Positions 24,593-33,136 are shown, counted from the first letter of the stretch. The stretch: DNA of 64,000 nucleotides from Actinomyces sp. (GCF_029851875.1 NZ_JARKVC010000020.1:62001-126000), one strand, 5' to 3'. Program-made: numbers and translations. Notes: generated from the sequence alone by a model not told the origin.

Positions 24593-26146
24593 CTACTCCC
24601 CCACCCGGGTCGCGGCCCGCCGAGACAGGCAGGCGGCTGTCCCCAGCGCGGCCGCACCGACCATGGTGGACACCGCCCCAATCGCGAGCCAGCGCTGCGG
24701 GTACGTGGCTGCGACCCAGGCCCAGCCCCACGGACCGGTCCACCACATCGCGGAGTCGGTGAAGACCGTGTTCCCGCACACCATGACGCCCACGACGAGC
24801 ATGGCAACCGCGACGACCACCGCCGGCCCCGCCCCTGCCTGGGAGGCAACAAGGTAGGTCAGGGACGCCAGCATGAAGGTGACCGCCGGCAGCACGATCA
24901 TCGCGTAGACGCTCACCAGCACGCTCCCGTCAGCGCCTGTCTCACTGACCGCTCCTCCACTGACCAGCCAGGCCGCGATCTCCACGGGCAGGAGGAAGAG
25001 AACCATGTGCACGGCCAGCGCCAGCGTGAGACGGAACGGAGCGGCCCGTAGAATCACCAGCCGCCATGCCGGCGAGCTGACCGTCCAGGTCATGGTCCCC
25101 ACGACGGCGGCGGCTACCGGGGCCCCTGCAAGCGTCAGCAGCGCCATCGGGTACGTGACCGGATACACGGCATGCAGCAGGGCCAGCAGACCTACCAGCA
25201 CGCCAGCCAGTGCTGTCCACAGTCTCCACGGCAGGGTCAGGGCCAGCGCAGCCATCAGCCGTGGACGATCTCGAGGGGTAGCCAGCTCAGCTGGCAGCGC
25301 CGCGGTCACGGTCCCTCCAACCGGCGTCGGCGCGCTCGTGCCTGTCGCAGCAGCAGTGGCACGGACCACTCGCCGGCTACCGGTGAAGCGACGAAGGGGC
25401 ACCACCGCTCCCGCCAACGCGGCCACTGCCACAAGTGTGCTGAGACACACAGCCGGCCAGATGGGCTCCTGCCACAACGGCGAGTCTGCCTCCAAGGCAA
25501 CGTTGTTGGCGTGGATCCCTAGCAGCGGCAGGGTCGGACGCAGGAACCATGTCCACGGGTGTGACATCCAGTCAGCTGCCTCGGCGTCCAGCGCACCAAG
25601 AACTGACCACGCCAGGGCCGCCGCCGGGGCCAGGCCAAGCGCGGCGCGTCCAAGCAGACGGGCAGTGAGTACTCCGACGCAGCTGGCACCGCTGACGCTC
25701 ACCCACATCACCGCACCGAAGCCCAGCATGGCAGGCCAGGGTCCCGGCCCCTGTCCTCTTGCCAGGCCAACGGCAAGAATCGGGAGTAGCAGCACGACTT
25801 GGCTCCAGGCTGCCGAGGCCGAGAGCACCACGACCCGCGCCAAGCGGATGAGTGTCGGAGAGCTTGCGCGCCAGGCAGTGCCGCCTTCACGCCAGTGCTG
25901 CTCACGGCTGTGAGCTGCTGCTCCAACGAGCGCTCCTAGCGGGAGGGCGAAGGCTGTGGGGTAGAAGCCGAGCCAGGCCATGACACCTGAGTTCCACCCC
26001 GGGGCGAGGGACGTGGACAACCCCATCCACAAGGCGTAGGCGCTTGCCAGGAGCACTGCGAGGGGACCTCGCCAGGTCAGGGTGGAACGAGAGCGTGCGA
26101 ACTCGGCGCGCAGCAGGCCACTGAGCATCGTCGCGCGGCGCATCAC
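24593..26146 (-). CDS. ABC transporter permease, two fused ABC-2-type halves
   Basis: A 517-aa membrane protein with about twelve hydrophobic segments in two similar halves: residues ~1-250 (opening LLRAEFARSRSTLTWRGPLAVLL) and ~290-517 (opening RPRLMAALALTLPWRLW), joined by an Ala/Thr/Arg-rich cytoplasmic linker. Each half resembles the separate permease subunits (E and G) of lantibiotic self-protection exporters, so this looks like their fusion. It overlaps the ATPase stop by 4 bases and is its partner. The exported substrate is unknown; the kinase-regulator pair upstream points to a cell-envelope or antimicrobial-peptide stress pump. Confidence 0.85.
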   Translation of the reverse strand: MMRRATMLSGLLRAEFARSRSTLTWRGPLAVLLASAYALWMGLSTSLAPGWNSGVMAWLGFYPTAFALPLGALVGAAAHSREQHWREGGTAWRASSPTLIRLARVVVLSASAAWSQVVLLLPILAVGLARGQGPGPWPAMLGFGAVMWVSVSGASCVGVLTARLLGRAALGLAPAAALAWSVLGALDAEAADWMSHPWTWFLRPTLPLLGIHANNVALEADSPLWQEPIWPAVCLSTLVAVAALAGAVVPLRRFTGSRRVVRATAAATGTSAPTPVGGTVTAALPAELATPRDRPRLMAALALTLPWRLWTALAGVLVGLLALLHAVYPVTYPMALLTLAGAPVAAAVVGTMTWTVSSPAWRLVILRAAPFRLTLALAVHMVLFLLPVEIAAWLVSGGAVSETGADGSVLVSVYAMIVLPAVTFMLASLTYLVASQAGAGPAVVVAVAMLVVGVMVCGNTVFTDSAMWWTGPWGWAWVAATYPQRWLAIGAVSTMVGAAALGTAACLSRRAATRVGE

Positions 26147-26874
26147 GCTCTCCCTCCGCTCACCAAGGACAGGAAGGCCGCCTCCAGCGCAGCCTCGTCA
26201 CCTGAGTCAGCCAGCCCGTCCAAGGGCCCGCAGTAGGCGAGCCGACCGCCCACGAGGACTCCGACGTCGTCGCACATGCGCGTCATCTCTCCCAGCACGT
26301 GGCTGGAGACGACAACGGTCTTGCCCTGCGCCGCCAGGCGGCGCAGCAGCTGACGCAGCCAGATGATGCCTTCGGGATCCAAGCCGTTCTGCGGCTCATC
26401 AAGGATGAGGAGCTCAGGGTCGGTCAACAGCGCCATGGCCAGGGCCAGACGTACCTTCATGCCCGTGGAGAAACGCCCGGCGCGTTTGCGTCCCGCGTGG
26501 CTCAGTCCCACCAGCTCCAGCAGCGGAGTGATGACGGCGGTGTCGGTACCGGTGAGCAGACAGTGCACGCGCAGGTTGCGTGCAGCCGACAGCTGGGGGT
26601 AGAAAGCGGGGCCGTTGATACTGGCACCCACGTGGGCCAGGCTCGCCCGGCACAGCGGGCGGCCGAGTATCTCGACGCGTCCCGATGTCGGGCGCGTCAG
26701 CCCCAGAGCAACGTTGAAGGTCGTGGACTTTCCCGCTCCGTTAGGGCCGAGGAGGCCGTAGACGCGTCCTGGCCATGCTGTCAGGTCCACGCCCACCAGG
26801 ACCGGCTGGCTGCCGAAGGACTTGGTCACGCCTGCCAGACGCAGTCCGGCAGGCTGCTGTGCTGTTGTTGTCAT
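26143..26874 (-). CDS. ABC transporter ATP-binding protein
   Basis: Nucleotide-binding subunit of 243 aa from the ATG at 26874 (MTTTAQQPAGLRLAGVTKSF); an ATG at 26925 is also in frame but would put the operator half-site inside the gene. It has Walker A GLLGPNGAGKSTTFNVAL, a Q-loop region, the signature FSTGMKVRLALAMAL (SxGMK variant common in the bacitracin/lantibiotic immunity subfamily), Walker B LLILDEPQNGLDP and the H-loop VVSSHVLGE. CAGGCT lies exactly 6 bases before the ATG, so it may be leaderless. It overlaps the fused permease and lies behind the palindromic regulator sites. Confidence 0.92.
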   Translation of the reverse strand: MTTTAQQPAGLRLAGVTKSFGSQPVLVGVDLTAWPGRVYGLLGPNGAGKSTTFNVALGLTRPTSGRVEILGRPLCRASLAHVGASINGPAFYPQLSAARNLRVHCLLTGTDTAVITPLLELVGLSHAGRKRAGRFSTGMKVRLALAMALLTDPELLILDEPQNGLDPEGIIWLRQLLRRLAAQGKTVVVSSHVLGEMTRMCDDVGVLVGGRLAYCGPLDGLADSGDEAALEAAFLSLVSGGRA

Positions 26875-26910
26875 GCGGCAAGCCTGCGCGCCGCAGCCCG
26901 CTGGGCGGAT

Positions 26911-26949
26911 CCTCCCTAGGCACATGGCGCCGAGGCTCTCCCTAGGGAG
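26911..26949 (-). promoter_or_regulatory. Regulator-binding palindromes upstream of the ABC operon
   Basis: A perfect 12-bp palindrome CTCCCTAGGGAG at 26938-26949 and a degenerate copy (CTCCCTAGGCAC) at 26912-26923, centre to centre 26 bp. If the ATG at 26874 is the transcription start (-10 CAGGCT at 26886-26881), the sites centre near -43 and -69, the near one next to the -35 region. The same palindrome stands before the kinase gene at 29118-29129. Confidence 0.65.
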
Positions 26950-26979
26950 GATGGTCCCTGAGCACCTGGCGTCCCCGGG

Positions 26980-27744
26980 TCAGCGTCCCAAGGTAGCCAC
27001 GATCAGCTCGACGCGGTTGGCGCAGCCCGTCTTGGCGAGCACTGCCTTGACATGGGACTTGACTGTGGTGGTCGCCAGGAACAGCTCAGCGGCGATCCGG
27101 GCATTGGACCAGCCACGGCACACCAGTTCCAGGATCTGCTGCTCTCGGTCAGTCAGGGGCTCAGATCCTGGCAGGAGTGGCGGGAGGCGGCCATGACACG
27201 ACCGCGCCGCATCGACGTCACCGCCAGCGGCGACGTCGTCACGAGCACCGGCACGGGAGGCAGTGGCACTGGCGCCGCCCTGGGACGGCTCCGCGCTGTC
27301 CTCCCCCAGTCGCGTCAGGACGGTGGCGGTCACGGCAGGGTCAAGCCAGCCCTGACCGGCCGCGAGCGCACGTACGGCAGCCAGCAAGGTCGACGGCTCG
27401 GCGTCCTTGAGCAGGAAGCCACTGGCTCCAGCGGTCAGCGCGGCAAGGACCAGCTCCTCCTCGTTGAAGGTGGTGAGGATGAGGACGCGCGTGCCTGCCA
27501 GGCAGGGATCGTGGCTGATGGCGCGTGTGGCTGCGACCCCGTCCATGACAGGCATGCGAATGTCCATGAGGACGACATCGGCACCGACGCCGTCAGCTGC
27601 CGCGCGCCGCAACGCCTCCACTCCGGCTGCGCCGTGAGCCGCCGTGGCCACGACCTGCATGTCCCGCTGGGCGGAGACAAGCGCGCAGAAGGCCCCGACG
27701 AGCAGCGGTTGGTCATCAATGACTCCGACACGTATGGGGTTCAT
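26980..27744 (-). CDS. Response regulator, NarL/LuxR family
   Basis: 254 aa, beginning MNPIRVGVIDDQPLLVGAF at an ATG (27744) that overlaps the kinase stop (ATGA) with AAGGAG 5 bases upstream. The receiver domain shows the acidic pair D10-D11, the phosphorylation site D61 in VVLMDIRMP, a Thr in ILTTFNE and the Lys in FLLKDAEP. The C-terminal HTH is LuxR type (LTDREQQILELVCRGWSN, TVKSHVKAVLAKTG). An unusually long linker of about 45 residues, rich in Ala, Gly and Ser, joins them. It most likely binds the CTCCCTAGGGAG palindromes that precede this operon and the exporter operon. Confidence 0.93.
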   Translation of the reverse strand: MNPIRVGVIDDQPLLVGAFCALVSAQRDMQVVATAAHGAAGVEALRRAAADGVGADVVLMDIRMPVMDGVAATRAISHDPCLAGTRVLILTTFNEEELVLAALTAGASGFLLKDAEPSTLLAAVRALAAGQGWLDPAVTATVLTRLGEDSAEPSQGGASATASRAGARDDVAAGGDVDAARSCHGRLPPLLPGSEPLTDREQQILELVCRGWSNARIAAELFLATTTVKSHVKAVLAKTGCANRVELIVATLGR

Positions 27745-29081
27745 CCCACTCCTTGAGTGACGGGGAGTGACAGCTCGATCGCAAACAGTGGCTCGCCCTC
27801 GCTCCCGGTGGTCCTGCCTGCAGCAAAGGTGGCCCCGACCATCCGGGCGCGCTCTGCCATGCCAATCAGTCCTGTACCACCCTGGCCACTGCCCGCCTGC
27901 GGCGAGCCTGGTGCCGCCCTGCTGGTGCCGTGGTGAGAGGCAACCGGGTTGATGACGATGAGGTGGCACACGGCCTCAGTGGTCTCCAGGCTCACGCGCG
28001 CGCCGCCGCTGCCGTGACGGGCGACGTTGGTCAGGGCCTCCGTGAGGGTACGCAGGAGGGTCAGGCGCTGCATGAGGCTCCACTGGTGACTCCAGGTCGC
28101 CAGCACCTGCCTGTCTGGTAGGTCCGAGTCCGGGCTGATCCCGGCAGCATCGGTGAGGGCCGGGATGGTGGTGAGGTCCGCCAGCGGCGAGGTGGCGGAG
28201 CCCGAGCCTCGGTCCTCACCGCCACGCAGGAGGGAGACAACCTCACGCACGGAGGCGAGCGAGGTGTCAGTGGTGTCCCGAATGGTCTCCAGGGCCGCAA
28301 GGGCGGTGGGAAGGTCGGCCACTGCCAGGGCGGTGGCGGCTTGAACACGTACCGCCGTCAGGGCGTGTCCGACGACGTCGTGCAGCTCGCGGGCCAAGGC
28401 GAGCCGCTCGGCGGAGACGGCGTCGGTGGCCGCCTGTGCGGCGCTTTCCTGACGTGCCAGTGCCTGACTGCGCCGGGCGCGGGCGTACAGGTACGTGGTG
28501 ACGAGGCAGATGATGCACACCAGCGCCAGGATCAGAGGAAAGGTGAGGTACCGCGCGAGCGCCGGGTGGTCCAGGTTGGCCAGGAGAACCGGGTTCAGGA
28601 CGCTGCCCACCAGGGCAGTCATCAGCGCGACCGTGGCCCAGCGCAGGTCAGCGACCCAACGGGTGACGGCGTACAGGCTGGTAGCGGCAGTGAGGATGAT
28701 GGGGCTGAGCCCCAGGCGCACGGGACTGATCATGCACAGCAGGGCATAGAGGACAAGCCCGGTATAGGTCAGGACCATCGACGTGCGTGGGCAGGCATGG
28801 CGCAGGGGTTGTGCCACGGTGACCAGGAGGTGGATCGCCACGAGCGCGAGGTAGGCGGGCCTGGCGCCGTAGGTGAGCGGCAGCCCCGCCTCGACGCAGG
28901 TCAGGACTGCGGATGCGACAGTGAGCCCCAGGTCGCTGGGAGGCAGGTGCAGGCCGCCGGGCAGACGCAGGGAGGGCAGGTGCTGGCGCCAGTCCAGGGC
29001 GGAAGGGATCGCAGGCACTGCGTCTGACAGCGCCGGGGCACACGCCTGCGTCCCGAGGAGCGGTGGGTAGGGTCGAGGCAC
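27741..29081 (-). CDS. Sensor histidine kinase (HisKA_3 type)
   Basis: 446-aa membrane kinase. Residues ~50-200 contain about five or six membrane spans with short loops and no large extracellular sensor domain, a feature of intramembrane-sensing kinases. The dimerisation/phosphoacceptor motif is ERLALARELHDVVGHAL with His at 234, followed by an HATPase domain ending GGTGLIGMAERARMVGA. The GTG at 29081 lies exactly 6 bases after the -10 TACCCT and has no Shine-Dalgarno sequence, so the mRNA is probably leaderless. A palindrome sits just upstream of the expected -35. It is coupled to the response regulator downstream. Confidence 0.92.
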   Translation of the reverse strand: MPRPYPPLLGTQACAPALSDAVPAIPSALDWRQHLPSLRLPGGLHLPPSDLGLTVASAVLTCVEAGLPLTYGARPAYLALVAIHLLVTVAQPLRHACPRTSMVLTYTGLVLYALLCMISPVRLGLSPIILTAATSLYAVTRWVADLRWATVALMTALVGSVLNPVLLANLDHPALARYLTFPLILALVCIICLVTTYLYARARRSQALARQESAAQAATDAVSAERLALARELHDVVGHALTAVRVQAATALAVADLPTALAALETIRDTTDTSLASVREVVSLLRGGEDRGSGSATSPLADLTTIPALTDAAGISPDSDLPDRQVLATWSHQWSLMQRLTLLRTLTEALTNVARHGSGGARVSLETTEAVCHLIVINPVASHHGTSRAAPGSPQAGSGQGGTGLIGMAERARMVGATFAAGRTTGSEGEPLFAIELSLPVTQGVG

Positions 29082-29087
29082 CCGCCC

Positions 29088-29130
29088 AGGGTACGGGGCT
29101 GCTGACGCGCCCTGTACCTCCCTAGGGAGG
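29088..29130 (-). promoter_or_regulatory. Kinase-regulator operon promoter with palindromic operator
   Basis: The 14-bp palindrome CCTCCCTAGGGAGG (29117-29130) abuts the predicted -35 region (29116-29111), with the -10 TACCCT at 29093-29088 and the GTG start 6 bases on. The palindrome centre lies at about -42.5 from the start codon, which is also the likely transcription start. That is typical for a class II activator and suggests autoregulation. Confidence 0.65.
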
Positions 29131-29135
29131 AGGTG

Positions 29136-30032
29136 CTACAGCAGGTCGCAGTCCTGGAGCACCTGGCGCAGCGCCTCCACCTCACTGGCCTGGGCACGCA
29201 CGAGCGGCAGGCGCACCGTCCCCGTCGGGATCCGGCCCTGGATCGCCAGGGCCTCCTTGGCCATGACCGCGCCCTGCCCGCCGCCCATGATGGCGGCGGT
29301 CAGCGGGCGGATCCGCTGCGCCACGGCGCGCGCGCCAGGAAGGTCTCCGGCGTCCACCTCCGCGATCATCTCGCGCCAGGAGTGGGCGTCAGCGTGGGCC
29401 ACCACGGAGACCACGCCGCTGGCGCCGTGCGCGAGCCAGGCGAAGTTGAGGCCGTCGTCGCCCGAGTAGTAGGCCAGCCCTGTGGCTGCCATGCGCCTGA
29501 AGCCCTGCTCGACGTCGCCCGTGGCGTCCTTGACCGCGAGCACGCGCTCGTGCTCGGCCAGCCGGGCCAGCGTGTCGTCCTCGATACGTACGCCGGTACG
29601 GCCGGGGATGTCGTAGACCATGACGGGCAGGTCGGTCGCCTCGACGACGGCCATGATGTGCTGGTAGACGCCCTCCTGGCTCGGCCGGTTGTAGTAGGGG
29701 GCGTTGACGAGCAGGCCCTGGGCGCCGGCGTCCTGGGAGCCCACGCCGATGCGTACGGCGTGGGCGGTGTCGTTCGACCCGGCACCGGCAACGAGCATCG
29801 CGCGCCCGGCCAGGGCGTCGCCGACCTCACGCAGCAGGGTCTGCTTCTCCGGCAGGTGGGTGGTGGGGGCCTCACCTGTGGTACCGGCCAGGAGGATCAT
29901 GTCCGCCCCGTCCTCGACGAGGCTGAGGGCCAGGGCCTGGGCGGCCTCGACGTCGATCGACCCGTCAGGGTGGAACGGGGTCACCATCGCCACGCCGACG
30001 GAGCCGAAGGGACGGGAGGGGGTTGCGCTCAT
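29136..30032 (-). CDS. dapA: 4-hydroxy-tetrahydrodipicolinate synthase DapA
   Basis: Condenses pyruvate with aspartate semialdehyde in lysine/diaminopimelate synthesis. The 298-aa TIM-barrel protein has the pyruvate-binding LAGTTGEAPTTHLPEK, the catalytic Tyr in VMVYDIPGRTGVR and the Schiff-base Lys in VLAVKDATGD. ATG at 30032 follows TAGGCT by exactly 6 bases without a ribosome-binding site, so it is probably leaderless. It ends 6 bases before the kinase operon's palindrome. dapB lies 770 bases away, with a GNAT gene between them. Confidence 0.96.
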   Translation of the reverse strand: MSATPSRPFGSVGVAMVTPFHPDGSIDVEAAQALALSLVEDGADMILLAGTTGEAPTTHLPEKQTLLREVGDALAGRAMLVAGAGSNDTAHAVRIGVGSQDAGAQGLLVNAPYYNRPSQEGVYQHIMAVVEATDLPVMVYDIPGRTGVRIEDDTLARLAEHERVLAVKDATGDVEQGFRRMAATGLAYYSGDDGLNFAWLAHGASGVVSVVAHADAHSWREMIAEVDAGDLPGARAVAQRIRPLTAAIMGGGQGAVMAKEALAIQGRIPTGTVRLPLVRAQASEVEALRQVLQDCDLL

Positions 30033-30038
30033 GTGACG

Positions 30039-30044
30039 AGCCTA
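30039..30044 (-). promoter_or_regulatory. dapA -10 element, leaderless
   Basis: TAGGCT on the minus strand, 6 bases before the ATG; GTGACC at 30067-30062 sits at the right distance (17 bp) for a weak -35. Confidence 0.55.
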
Positions 30045-30126
30045 GCCGCCTGCGCGGCCTCGGTCACGGCGTGCCCCGGCAGTGAGACCGCGGCCCGGGC
30101 CGACACGCTCAAGTACGCTCAAGGCC

Positions 30127-30789
30127 ATGAGCCATAGCCACGACCTGCCTTCGGTCTTCGACACCGACCCGGCCGCCGGCCTGCCCAGCGGCGGCCCTGA
30201 GGGGGGCGAGCAGCCCGCCGGCCTCGTCCGACCGGCGTCAGCCCCTGACCTGGAGGCGATTGGCCGGGTGCACGCGGCCACGATGCTGGCCTCGCTGCGA
30301 CAGGCCCACGCGGTGGCGCACGCTGGAGCCGCGCTGCCTGCCGGCGTCGAGGCGATGATCGCGCCGGCCGTGGTCACGGCTGGCTGGGAGCAGGCTGTCG
30401 CAGGCTCCTCGGCACCTGGTCATCACGTGCTGGTCGCCACCGCCCAGGACGAGGTCGTGGGCCTGGTGGCCCTTGCTCCCTGCCAGGGCCAGGCCGTGGA
30501 CGAGGAGGGCGCGCCTGCCCAGGGTGATCCTGAGCCTGGCGCGGAGGTGACGGCGCTGGGTGTGGACCCGGCCTGCCAGCGTGCCGGCCACGGCTCACGG
30601 CTGCTGGCAGCCGCCAGCGACCTGGCCCGTGGCGACGGCGCGCAGGTGCTGGTCGTGTGGGCTGTGCGCGGGGACGCCTCCCTGGAGGGGCTGCTCACCG
30701 CCGCCGGTATGGAGCGCACCGGCTCCTGGCGCGAGCTTCCGGTGGGTCAGGGCGTGGTCGAGGACTGCTGGGCGGCGTCGTTGTCCTGA
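30127..30789 (+). CDS. GNAT-family N-acetyltransferase
   Basis: 220 aa from the ATG at 30127 (MSHSHDLPSVFD). The GNAT fold is recognisable from RPASAPDLEAIGRVHAATM as strand 1/helix 1, VLVATAQDEVVGLVALAP as strands 2-3, and the acetyl-CoA loop VDPACQRAGHGSRLLAAA (R/QxxGxG/A variant), ending in ERTGSWRELPVGQG. The substrate is unknown. It lies between dapA and dapB but on the opposite strand, so it is not part of a lysine operon. TACGCT lies 7 bases upstream of the ATG and may be its -10. The stop converges on dapB with a 9-base gap. Confidence 0.83.
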   Translation: MSHSHDLPSVFDTDPAAGLPSGGPEGGEQPAGLVRPASAPDLEAIGRVHAATMLASLRQAHAVAHAGAALPAGVEAMIAPAVVTAGWEQAVAGSSAPGHHVLVATAQDEVVGLVALAPCQGQAVDEEGAPAQGDPEPGAEVTALGVDPACQRAGHGSRLLAAASDLARGDGAQVLVVWAVRGDASLEGLLTAAGMERTGSWRELPVGQGVVEDCWAASLS

Positions 30790-30798
30790 CCCGCCCGG

Positions 30799-31551
30799 TC
30801 ACAGGTCCAGCAGGGCGTCCAGGCCGACCGTCAGGCCCGTGCGCTGGCCGACCTGGCGCACGGCGAGCAGCACGCCGGGCATGAAGCTGGCCCGGTCGAA
30901 GGAGTCGGTGCGGATGGTCAGCTGCTCGCCGGGGTTGCCGAGCACGACCTCCTCGTGCGCGGTGAGCCCCTGCAGGCGTACCGCGTGGACGTGGACGCCG
31001 TCGACGACTGCGCCGCGTGCCCCCAGGGGGTCGCTGGCGGTGGCGTCCGGCATCGCCGGGCAGCCCGCTGCCTGCCGGGCGGCGGCGATGCCTCGGGCCG
31101 TGGCCACGGCGGTGCCGGAGGGGGCATCGACCTTGGCGGGGTGGTGGAGCTCGATGACCTCGGCGGAGGTGAAGTACGGGGCGGCCTTGGCTGCCAGGCT
31201 CATGGCCAGGACCGCGGAGAGGGCGAAGTTCGGGGCGATGAGCACGCTGCGCCGGGCCGCCGGCGGGTGCGCCAGGTGCTCGCGGAGGCGGGCGTAGGCC
31301 TCCTCGTCCCAGCCTGTGGTCCCGACGACGACGTCCAGGCCTGCGTCAAGGAGGGCGTGGACGTTGGCCTCAGTGACGGTGGGGACGGTGAAGTCGACGG
31401 CGACCTCGGCGCCGCCCAGGCTCTGGGGGCTGATGGGGTCGGTCACGTCCAGGCGCGCGACCAGCTGGAGGTCCGGGGCCTCCTCGACCGCCTGGCAGAC
31501 CGTGGACCCCATGCGTCCCTTGGCACCGATGACTGCAACACGAATCGTCAT
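30799..31551 (-). CDS. dapB: 4-hydroxy-tetrahydrodipicolinate reductase DapB
   Basis: Reduces the DapA product using NAD(P)H in the lysine/DAP pathway. The 250-aa protein has the Rossmann loop VAVIGAKGRMGSTVCQAV, GTTGWDEEAYARL, the catalytic pair in VIELHHPAKVDAPSGTA, and DSFDRASFMPGVLLAVR at the C-terminus. The ATG at 31551 is 6 bases from TAGGCT (31563-31558) with no Shine-Dalgarno sequence, so a leaderless mRNA is likely. The stretch upstream leads into the glycine-rich protein locus on the other strand. Confidence 0.96.
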   Translation of the reverse strand: MTIRVAVIGAKGRMGSTVCQAVEEAPDLQLVARLDVTDPISPQSLGGAEVAVDFTVPTVTEANVHALLDAGLDVVVGTTGWDEEAYARLREHLAHPPAARRSVLIAPNFALSAVLAMSLAAKAAPYFTSAEVIELHHPAKVDAPSGTAVATARGIAAARQAAGCPAMPDATASDPLGARGAVVDGVHVHAVRLQGLTAHEEVVLGNPGEQLTIRTDSFDRASFMPGVLLAVRQVGQRTGLTVGLDALLDL

Positions 31552-31557
31552 GGCCGT

Positions 31558-31563
31558 AGCCTA
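31558..31563 (-). promoter_or_regulatory. dapB -10 element, leaderless
   Basis: TAGGCT on the minus strand, exactly 6 bases before the dapB ATG. The -35 region has no clear consensus. Confidence 0.5.
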
Positions 31564-31675
31564 CCGAGGCTGTCACAGGTTGTCGTTGCCGGGGCCTGCG
31601 GTCTTGTGTCCACGGCTGCGAGAGGGGCACGCCCGAGCGCCCACCGCCGCACGAGGAGTCCACGATAGACCGGTG

Positions 31676-31681
31676 TATACT
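31676..31681 (+). promoter_or_regulatory. -10 element for the first glycine-rich gene
   Basis: TATACT preceded by TG, one of the best -10 matches in the window. It would start a roughly 50-base leader containing AGAAGG 8 bases before the GTG at 31740. No consensus -35. Confidence 0.55.
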
Positions 31682-31739
31682 CAGTTTGTGGGGACGACAG
31701 TCCCATAGCCAATAGCCAGCAGACAAGAAGGTCCATATA

Positions 31740-32968
31740 GTGTCTACGTCTACCCCCCCCCACGCGTTTTAGGATTTCCTCGGCGAGCTCTTGTCCGAGG
31801 AGCCGCCTGGAGCGTTCCAGCCGTCGCCGTCGCCTCAGCGGCGCCGGCTTTCGCCGCTTCGGGCTGCCAGGCGACGACAGCTCAGACACTGACAGGGTCC
31901 GCCGGCTCCCACGTCATTGCGATCCCGGCATGTGTCACTCAGGTGCGTTACGTGATCCGAGGAGCCTCAGGCGGATGGAGTGGCGGAGCGAACGGGGGCG
32001 ACGGCATGAGGCTCACCGGCGTCATCGATCTCAGCGGTCGTACTTCTGAGACTGTCCTCACGATCAAGGTTGGTAGCGCTGGCCTGGCCCGCGGTTCCTG
32101 GGCTGACAACAGCTACCGTCGTGGTGCCTCCCTCGGCGGCTTCGGAGGACGCCGCCAATTCTCCGGTGAGGCAGGCCCGAAGGTTGACGGCGGGGACGGC
32201 GGCGGTTCGACGGCTATCTTCGTCCCAGCCGACCAGAGTGGCGGCAGCCGTTCGCACACGGTCGACTTCTCCCGGGCTCTTGCCCTGGCCGCCGGTGGAG
32301 CCGGTGCCGCCAACGGCCAGCAGCTCTACTGGCAGCCACCCGGTCCCGACGACTATGTCGAGTTCAATCCTGTGTCCTGGCCCGGTAATGCTTACAACGC
32401 CAACACAGCCTGGACCGCCGTGAGCGCTCCCTACAGCGGTTTCGTCGTCAACAGCGAGGCCTCCAAAGCAGTCACCGTCAGGAACAAGCAGACCGGCCAG
32501 GTCTATCTTGAGATGCCGGGCGGCGTTGCCGCCAACGGGACGACCCAAGGCCGCAATACCTTCACGGAGCGTAAGGCTGTGTTCGCTGACGGCGCTCGTA
32601 TCACCTTTGAACAAGGCAAGCCTGGGAAGAACACGAGGAACGGTGGACACGGCGGTGACGCCGGCTATGTGACGAACCCGCCAGATGTCGGTCGCGGCGC
32701 TGGCGGCGGAGGTGCAGGTTGGGCTGGCGGTGCCGCCGGCAACAGCTACGGATCAGACGGTCCTCAGTGGGACCGTTATATCGGTAGCGCAGGCGGCTCC
32801 GGATCCAGCTTCTACACCAACCGCGCGATTGAAGGAGTCAGGCTGGCGGAGGCACCGGAGCGTTGGCACGCAGGCTGGACCTGGAGCTCACCGACCAACA
32901 AGGACGGCGACTTCACCCTGACCTGGGAAGGCGATGCAGCCGAGTACGACTACCAGGACAGCGTCTGA
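31740..32968 (+). CDS. Tat-exported glycine-rich protein 1, out of frame at a C9 tract (phase OFF)
   Basis: GTG at 31740 has AGAAGG at ideal spacing but, with nine Cs at 31753-31761, reads only about ten codons before a TAG at 31770. With one C more or two fewer, the frame joins a long open frame and encodes about 409 aa. It would carry a twin-arginine signal (FPRRALVRGAAWSVPAV, then ASAAPAFAAS), followed by a Gly-rich domain: RYVIRGASGGWSGG, LTIKVGSAGLARG, RRGASLGGFGGRR, VDGGDGGGSTAIF, ALAAGGAGAANG. It aligns with the next gene on both sides of the tract, including the sequence between signal and domain, which confirms the frame. A start at GTG 31943 would lack any signal. There is no LPxTG anchor. 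GC is lower than in neighbouring genes. Confidence 0.75.
31753..31761 (+). repeat. Homopolymeric C9 tract, candidate phase-variation switch
   Basis: Nine consecutive Cs in codons 5-8 after the GTG start. At C9 the frame stops at once; C10 or C7 restores the full signal peptide and domain. Such tracts change length by slipped-strand mispairing. A sequencing length error cannot be excluded. Confidence 0.7.
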
Positions 32969-33136
32969 GCCTGGGGTGGCCGGACCGGTGGCGCCAGCGC
33001 CTCCTCCTGCAGGGCGCGTGGTGGCAGCACGTTGACGCCGACGGCGCCCCGGTTCGCGCTGCTGCACCACTCGCAGCAGCGGAACGTCTGATTCACAGGA
33101 CGAAGGGCTTTGTGCCCAAACTCACCCACCCCCTCA

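Noticed and set aside
31753..31761. C9 tract as a mere sequencing error
   Set aside because: It remains possible, but a second long C tract before the paralog and the exact position after the start codon make real length variation the better explanation.
31548..31889. Minus-strand 113-codon frame across the start of the glycine-rich gene
   Set aside because: It is Arg/Leu-rich without a ribosome-binding site and overlaps the start and signal-peptide region of the plus-strand gene, whose homology to the next gene is clear.
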